A stretch of DNA of 64,000 nucleotides from Cunninghamia lanceolata. Its lineage: Eukaryota > Streptophyta > Pinopsida > Cupressales > Cupressaceae. Both the position numbers and the translations under genes were made by a program. Positions 58,690-64,000 of the stretch are shown here, piece by piece (the stretch's first letter is position 1; each line of letters opens with the position of its first letter). The DNA lies in the NCBI GenBank assembly GCA_027924645.1, contig BSBN01000213.1, positions 31,622,501-31,686,500 of the forward strand, written 5' to 3'. The notes below the pieces were generated by a model that did not search any database, was not told where the DNA came from, and saw only the letters and a list, made by a program, of their open reading frames with translations.

Positions 58690-59726
58690 GGCCCATGGCT
58701 GAAAACAAAGCTATAATAATTCTTACAAAGACTCACGAACATGATGGGTAAGAAACCCTAGATTTTGTAGGGTATACAAAAGCATCATTATGGAACGAAG
58801 TGGCTGAAAAAGGGAGAGGACATGGAGGTGTGACGATACTCACAAAGGAAAAACAAAGGCAGATTTATACAAGTGTCGGAAAAAGACCCACACAAGCAAT
58901 ACATATGGTTTCAGATTACAGAAAATGAAAGAACACTCACCGTAGCAGCATGTTACTTTGCCCCACAATAGTCAAGAGTATATAAGAAGATGAATCTAAA
59001 TTACGAAGAACCACCTATAGCTTTAGGGAAAGACATCACAGCATACAACAAACTTGGCGAGATAATAATAGGGAATTTCAATGCTCGAACAGCAAACAAA
59101 CAAGCTTGTACTCTAAGAGTCAATGGTGACATAGATGACAACCCACTATGGCTAGAGGAAGATGAAGATAGCAATTTGGGGAAGAACAATTAGGTTTATG
59201 AAGCATACACAACCTTACCATATGCAATGGCATGAGGAAATGGCCAATGCCAAGGGGGTACACATGCACAATATACAATGGGCAAAGAGTGGCTGACTAT
59301 ATCATATGCTCCCAAGAGCTAAACCAGAAGATTATAGAGATAAAAATTGAAGAATCGCCGATTGATCTTAAACCTGATCATAATCCAATATACATAAAAA
59401 TCAACTTCTTGGAAATCAGAAAACACCTTGAACAAACCCAATATAGTCAAAGGTCCAGACAAGGGAAAGGAAACATAAGTATGACACAAGAAAATATACA
59501 AATTTTCAATACGCTAAAAGTCAACTTACAAGGAGTAGAAAAGAGGCAATACAAGCCTCACGTGAGACACATTGACAGCAGCAAATTAATGAACATATTC
59601 AAAGAGACTCTAAGCAAGTGTAAAAGATCTAAACCCACAAAGGAGAAGAAAGACAGCTTTCTGACAAATGTGTGGTTTGATGAAGAGTGTAAGGCGGCAA
59701 GAAAATATCTCAAGGAGCTATAGAAG
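58690..59726 (+). pseudogene. LINE endonuclease domain
   Basis: An apurinic-like endonuclease nicks target DNA to prime LINE copying. Readable blocks are IIILTKTHEHDG (58712), RGHGGVTIL (58823), EIIIGNFNART (59060, the GDFN motif with Asp changed to Asn), NGQRVADYIICS (59276) and DLKPDHNPI (59367, the catalytic DH). The order and spacing of about 230 residues fit the family. Stops and at least three frameshifts break it. A linker towards RT follows, with VWFDEECKAARKYL at 59671. Confidence 0.82.
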
Positions 59727-60398
59727 ATGACAAATAAAAAAGGGCGCATACAATTGGTAAAAACAGAAAAGGAAGAATACATGAAAACTAGGAGGGAAGA
59801 GTTGGTAAGGCTTGGGAAAGAGGACCCTAAGCATTTTTTGAAAGAGCTACACAAAAGCAGAAAGCAAACTAAGAACAGTGTCACATCAGTGCAATGGCTA
59901 GATTATGTGAAGCAGCTTTATGAGTGTAAATAAGATAAGGATGCCCCTCCAGAAATCAGCACACAAGCAAAATTGTTTACCATAAGAGAGGTAAAAAGAG
60001 GGATCAGCAAGCTAGCAAGAGGCAACACATGTGATATAGATGGTTTACGGGTTGAATACTTAAAATGGGGAATCGACATCATGGCACCTCACACAAGAGA
60101 CATTCTCAACAACATTGCTCATGAAGGCTTTCATGAAGAATGGACCACCAACCTAGTGATACCCATGTTCAAAAGTGAAGAGGTCAACAACCCATCAAAT
60201 TACAAAACTATAATGATCAATCTTCTCGTGGAAATGGTGCTTGGAAGTATGGTTGATTGTAAGATTAGCTACTAGACCAAAATGCAAGGAAAAAGAGCTA
60301 AAGGGCAAGCAGGCTTCAAACCAAAGCATTCAAAGATAGATCATTGCATCACTCTCAAACATTTAATTCAAGATGGAAGAACTTGGAGTGGCACGAGA

Positions 60399-61058
60399 GT
60401 ACAAAGCAGTGTTCCACGGGGACCCGTCCCCCCGTCCCGGACGTTTCCGAGACTTGGGGACGCCTGCGAGACGTCCCCCCGCCATCCCCCCGCCGCCGCC
60501 GGTATGCCGGAAACTTCACAGAAACTTTGGGTACTTCTGGCCGTCCCCGAGACGTCTCGAGGACTTTTGGACGTCCCCCGCGCTAGGGGCAGCGAAAAGT
60601 GTTTTTTTTTTTTAATTTTTTTTGGTTTTGCCTTGGACTTAGAGCCCAGGTCCGAACCCTAAGGAGGTGTTTGACCATTTTAAAAGCTAAAAAATCATTA
60701 AACTCTCAAATTATGATGTGACATGTTATATTTTCCGTTTTTGATATAATAGAAACTAAGAAATCTCAAATTTGACAATTTCATTTGTCAAATTCGACAA
60801 TTTCATTTGTCTTTTAGTAATAGACTAATAGTATTCAAGTATTTAAAATGTTAGTATTTGCAATTTTGCTAGTTTACTAATTTGCCATTTGAAATGTTAT
60901 TCTTAAACATCTTTTATAACTAGTTATTCAAGTACCATATGTATATCAGCGCCGGCCCCCCGCCGCCGTCCCCCCGCCATCCCCAAACTTAGACCCTTTG
61001 TCCCCCCGTCCCCGAGACCCGTCCCCGTCAGGAAACTCCGTGGAACTATGGTACAAAG
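60399..61058. mobile_element. hAT-like miniature inverted-repeat element, 644 bp
   Basis: The 8-bp duplication GTACAAAG (60399-60406 and 61051-61058) flanks a segment starting CAGTGTTCCACGG and ending with the inverse of CATAGTTCCACGG. Eight-base duplications and CA-starting inverted repeats define the hAT superfamily. The ends are very rich in GACGTCCCC-like words, while the core (60600-60950) is AT-rich and holds no transposase. It is therefore non-autonomous. It lies inside LINE RT, so it arrived later. Confidence 0.85.
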
Positions 61059-61136
61059 TTGCAGTCCATAGACTTTATGAGCAGGTTAGAGCCAAAATCA
61101 AAACACATACAAGATTATCAAAGTGTTTCAGTAGTG

Positions 61137-61384
61137 ACATAGGGGTTAAACAAGACGGTCCCCTATCATCCACTCTATTTGACCTATTTATTGACATACT
61201 AGAAGAATGGATAAGTAGATTAGGTGGAGACGGGGTCCAAGTCGCTGGTTAAGTTTTGTATACATAGGGTTTAAACAGGGTAGTCCGCTATCACCCACTC
61301 TATTTAGCCTACATATTGACATACTGGAAGAACGGATAAGTAGATTAGGTGGAGACAAGGTCTAAGTAACTAGTTATGTTATAA
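61137..61384 (+). repeat. 124-bp tandem duplication of an RT motif
   Basis: The segment encoding GVKQ...PLS..LF...DILEE occurs at 61137-61260 and again at 61261-61384 with about 15-20 differences. A functional RT has one copy, so this is a duplication in a dead element or an exchange between LINE copies. Confidence 0.85.
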
Positions 61385-62370
61385 AACTCCTCCTATATGC
61401 AAATGATTGTATTTTGACAGCAACAACAGCCCAAAGTTTAAAGGATCATTTGGAAGCCTTAAAGCTCTTTTGTAGAGAAGTCAGGATGCAAGTCAACATC
61501 AATAAAACTAAGATTTTGATCTCTCACATTGAAAGGATAAAAAATATATAAGTTTCATATTTGAGGGAAATCAACATGAGATAGTCACAAAATATAAATA
61601 CTTGGGGCTTGATTTCACTAACAAACTTAGTTGGGAAAATTGCATAACAAAGAGAATTCAAGGTGGGCAAAGAGCACCATACTCTCTGCAAAATAGATAA
61701 CAAGATGCTGATTTGCGGGACTTGAAAACCACCAAGGTCTTGTTTAGGCTGCTAGTGGTGCTCTAAAATGCCAAGTTTGGGCCAACGGTACGTCATGTCT
61801 AAAGTGGAGACAAATTGAAAGAATTCAGAATTTCTTAATCACAAGCAACTTAAAGATCAAAGCATCAGTCCCATACGAAATAATACTAGAAGAAATAGGT
61901 ACCTTTCTGATAGAAGCAACATCTATGATTTGTCTTCTGGGCTATATAAAGAAAATAGCTATTTTACCAGATTCGCTAGGTTTGTGGCTGGATCTAGGTC
62001 TCGTTTGCATACAAGTGCGGACAGGGTGCGTGCAAATCGCGATAGGTTCGTCATGGGCAAACCCGAGGAGCATCTAGGTGATAGTTGACAAACCTGTAGC
62101 GAAAAACCTTTTTGTAAATTTTTTTTTTTTTAATAATTTTTCACTGACTACGGGTCTGTGCCAATGGTTTGCAATGCTTGGGCATTTACAGAGGACACAT
62201 CAACTGAAACGAGGGCACTATGGTATGTGGAACACCCAATCAACCCCATGAACAACTGTCGAACGGAGGAACTATTCATTACGACTATTCAACAATAATG
62301 ACTTGACTATTCATTACATTCACTCCGACCCCCCAGAACTACCTAGGTGAATAGATATTATAATATAATG

Positions 62371-62662
62371 TTTTTTTTTGCTAGGTGACAAGCGTTTGAC
62401 CGAAGCTATTAATCGGTGTGGCCACAACACGGGGGACCTCATCCTCGAGCATGAACACCCTTAGCATGAACGCTTGCATTAACGCTGGTGGTTCAAACCC
62501 GCGAGCTCATTGGCCCAGCAGGGGCCCTACAAGGAAGCAAGGCCCGTGAGCTCGTCAGCCCAACAGGGCTCAAAGCCAGCGAGCTCGTTGGCCCAGCGGG
62601 CGTTTGAACCTTGGTGGCATGGATAACGCCATGCTTTAACCATCACACTGTGCCATTAACGG
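62371..62662 (-). mobile_element. tRNA-derived SINE
   Basis: On the minus strand an A box (TGGCACAGTGTGATGG, 62655-62640) and a B box (GGTTCAAACGCC, 62610-62599) are spaced as in tRNA-derived promoters. The element ends in nine As (62379-62371). ATAATAT occurs on both sides (about 62359-62367 and 62664-62670) as a possible target duplication, though the area is AT-rich. The body has three copies of a GCGAGCTCRTTGGCCCAGC-like unit at about 62502, 62547 and 62577. No protein is expected. Confidence 0.65.
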
Positions 62663-62896
62663 CATAATATGGCATATTATTATATTTATATATTTTATTA
62701 CTAATACTTATATTTTATAATGTTTTATTTATATATTATGTATAATATGATATATATTTATAATATGCATAAATATAATATAATAATATATCATAGTATA
62801 ATATATTAATAATATAAATATTATATATTTATATATTATATTATATATAATATTTATAATATGTATATTATTAATATATTATAATAATGATATATT

Positions 62897-62933
<37 letters not shown>

Positions 62934-62940
62934 ATATTGA
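62663..62940. repeat. AT-rich low-complexity tract
   Basis: About 280 bp made almost only of A and T, ending in TAA/TTA triplet runs near 62900-62935. Frames reading through it are artefacts. Confidence 0.9.
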
Positions 62941-62999
62941 TATTGTACGAACGAACCCAACCCCAAAAAAAATTTTGCCGAATCCACAAACCCAAACCA

Positions 63000-63620
63000 A
63001 AACTGGCAACTTAGTAAAATAGAGAACATGGAGTAGGACAGATGACCAAGGGCAGTAATAAGAGAAGTGTTGAACATAAGAAAGAGGACATGGATGGAAC
63101 AAAACAAATGATAGATGAATAAGTGGGATAACAACCTACAAGAATGCCCAGCCACCAATCAAGAGATAAAAAATTATGTGAGAAAAGTTTAAACCAACTA
63201 AGTGGAGAAAGCAACTCAGGAGGAAAAAGCAATACTATATGACTCAGTTCAATCCCACTTAATAACATGACCATAAAACCTACATAGTGGCAAAAATCAA
63301 ATGAAAAATGCAGATGCTCATAGCCCAATTAAGGACTGATTCACACCAACTCAGATGTGAGATAGGTAGGTGAAAGGTCCCAAAAGAAAGTTGGGAAGAG
63401 AGAATATGTATTTTCTGCACCTCAGGAAGGGTAGACACGGAATGGCACTATATCATGGAATGCTCCGAGTTTGATGACATTCAGAATAACTATCGGGACA
63501 GCTTGCAAGGGAAGTCGTTATCTACCATATTTGAAGAGGGAAATGTTGGGAAAAAAAAAAGGCAAGAAACTTTTTATCAAAATTCACAGCAGGAGTATGA
63601 AACTTCAAAAGCAGAAAAAT
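63000..63620 (+). pseudogene. LINE ORF2 C-terminal region
   Basis: With shifts, the plus strand reads LIAQLRTDSHQLRCEIGRW (about 63315-63372), then SWEERICIFCTSGRVDTEWH and MECSEFDD (to about 63480). The C-x2-C, His and Cys pattern after RW is the common end of LINE ORF2 proteins. It is in the right place and strand for the LINE at 58690-61700. Stops break the upstream part at 63000-63300. Confidence 0.78.
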
Positions 63621-64000
63621 AATAGAGATTTAAACTAGAGTTTAACTGCTATATGATGTTTTTCAGCCACATCCCACTTCTTTGGTTTTAACTTTTTTTT
63701 AACTTTGGGGTCCCACAAACTGTTTTGGTCTCACAGGTATTTTTTATTAGATAAGTGCTTTTAACTGGAGCTATGAACCGGAAAGGGTTTTGAAAGGACC
63801 CCGAAATCTTGTACAACAAGAACAGCCAACAACCACAAGAAACAAGAGCACAGAGACAAGAACCAACAACAACATGAGACTACAACCAACAAAGAAACAA
63901 GGTCTCACAGATGTTATTACAATGTCTATCATATCATCTAATATCATATCTCCTTTCCCAGGTAAAAAGGGAGAAACAATTAACATGAAAAATCTGCAGG
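63621..64000 (+). other. LINE 3' end or flanking DNA, no gene recognised
   Basis: Sequence after the last LINE codons. I see no clear poly-A tail or target duplication, so the LINE end is not fixed. The words GGGGTCCCAC and GGTCTCACAG recur. The window ends here. Confidence 0.4.

Larger units (their letters stand above)
59727..61700 (+). pseudogene. LINE reverse transcriptase, split by a hAT-like element
   Basis: The RT begins with FTIREVKRGISKLARGNTCD (59973), then HEEWTTNLVIPMFKS, PSNYKTIMI and GQAGFKPKHS...DHCITLKHLI up to 60398. The hAT-like insert follows. RT resumes at 61051 with YEQVRAKI and the motif GVKQDGPLSSTLF (61144), duplicated at 61268, then LLYANDC (61393-61410). The catalytic YADD has become YAND. 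It continues with VNINKTKILIS near 61495. Stops and shifts are frequent. Confidence 0.88.
61975..63000. mobile_element. Inserted block in LINE, possibly a second hAT-like element
   Basis: LINE coding stops near 61975 (AILPDSL) and resumes near 63005. The block starts AGGTTTGTGG, and near its right end the inverse strand reads GGGTTTGTGGATTCGG, a possible inverted repeat. Its left part, with TAGCGAAAA followed by a T run and TTTAATAATTTTT, resembles the left part of the hAT-like element at 60407. A SINE and AT-rich DNA fill the middle. Boundaries and class are tentative. Confidence 0.4.
54120..63620 (+). mobile_element. LINE (non-LTR retrotransposon), interrupted several times
   Basis: ORF1-like traces at 54120-54522 and 58285-58675 are followed by an endonuclease, reverse transcriptase and C-terminal Cys/His segment up to 63570, in the order of a two-ORF LINE. 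It is interrupted by an LTR-bearing block (54523-58280), a hAT-like element (60407-61050) and a block with a SINE (about 61975-63000). All parts are on the plus strand and all are broken. The clade is not settled. Confidence 0.85.

Noticed and set aside
62854..63158. Minus-strand frames with long Ile runs
   Set aside because: Made by AT triplet repeats at 62880-62935 and LINE antisense; not genes.

Overview
This window looks like intergenic DNA from a seed plant with a very large, repeat-filled genome. A gymnosperm such as a conifer is my best guess. The guess is inference from the plant-type chromovirus and Tat-type Ty3 elements, the nested retroelements and the lack of any intact host gene in 64 kb. 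No rRNA, functional tRNA, CRISPR array or bacterial-style gene was found. Nearly every recognisable reading frame is a broken transposable-element gene.

Layout, left to right. (1) 925-13722: a non-autonomous LTR element, E0, lies in minus orientation with LTR homology at 925-2636 and 11658-13722. Its single long frame of unknown function is split by a chromovirus at 3222-9685, which has both LTRs, an AGATG target duplication, an initiator-Met-type primer site and a chromodomain. (2) 13723-20453: degenerate, mostly plus-strand retroelement-like sequence that I cannot assign. (3) 20454-25876: an LTR-like block rich in GGCGCC motifs, a LINE ORF1-like fragment, then an LTR with heat-shock-like elements and a primer site, followed by a captured fragment of the host cohesin regulator PDS5. 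(4) 25877-31747: a minus-strand gag-protease element without reverse transcriptase, called E-GP. (5) 31748-41945: a Tat-type Ty3 element, E2, with two RNase H domains, one upstream of the reverse transcriptase; its two flanking LTRs do not match. (6) 41946-46069: the 5' part of another Ty3 element, E1, with its gag split by an inserted LTR. (7) 46070-50680: duplicated repeats, a hairpin-repeat array, a probable LTR and a solo LTR with a TTGTA target duplication. (8) 53931-63620: a LINE interrupted by a Ty3 fragment (E3), a hAT-like miniature element with an 8-bp duplication, and a tRNA-derived SINE.

Nothing here works together as a host pathway. The biology is retroelement layering: insertion, tandem duplication, recombination between elements and decay. 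In the clearest case the stop codons sit where related proteins have glutamine, as expected from C-to-T decay of methylated DNA. The most informative points are the unusual position of the extra RNase H, the PDS5 capture beside a heat-shock-like LTR promoter, two retroelement proteomes that lack reverse transcriptase, and the motif arrays in several LTRs.
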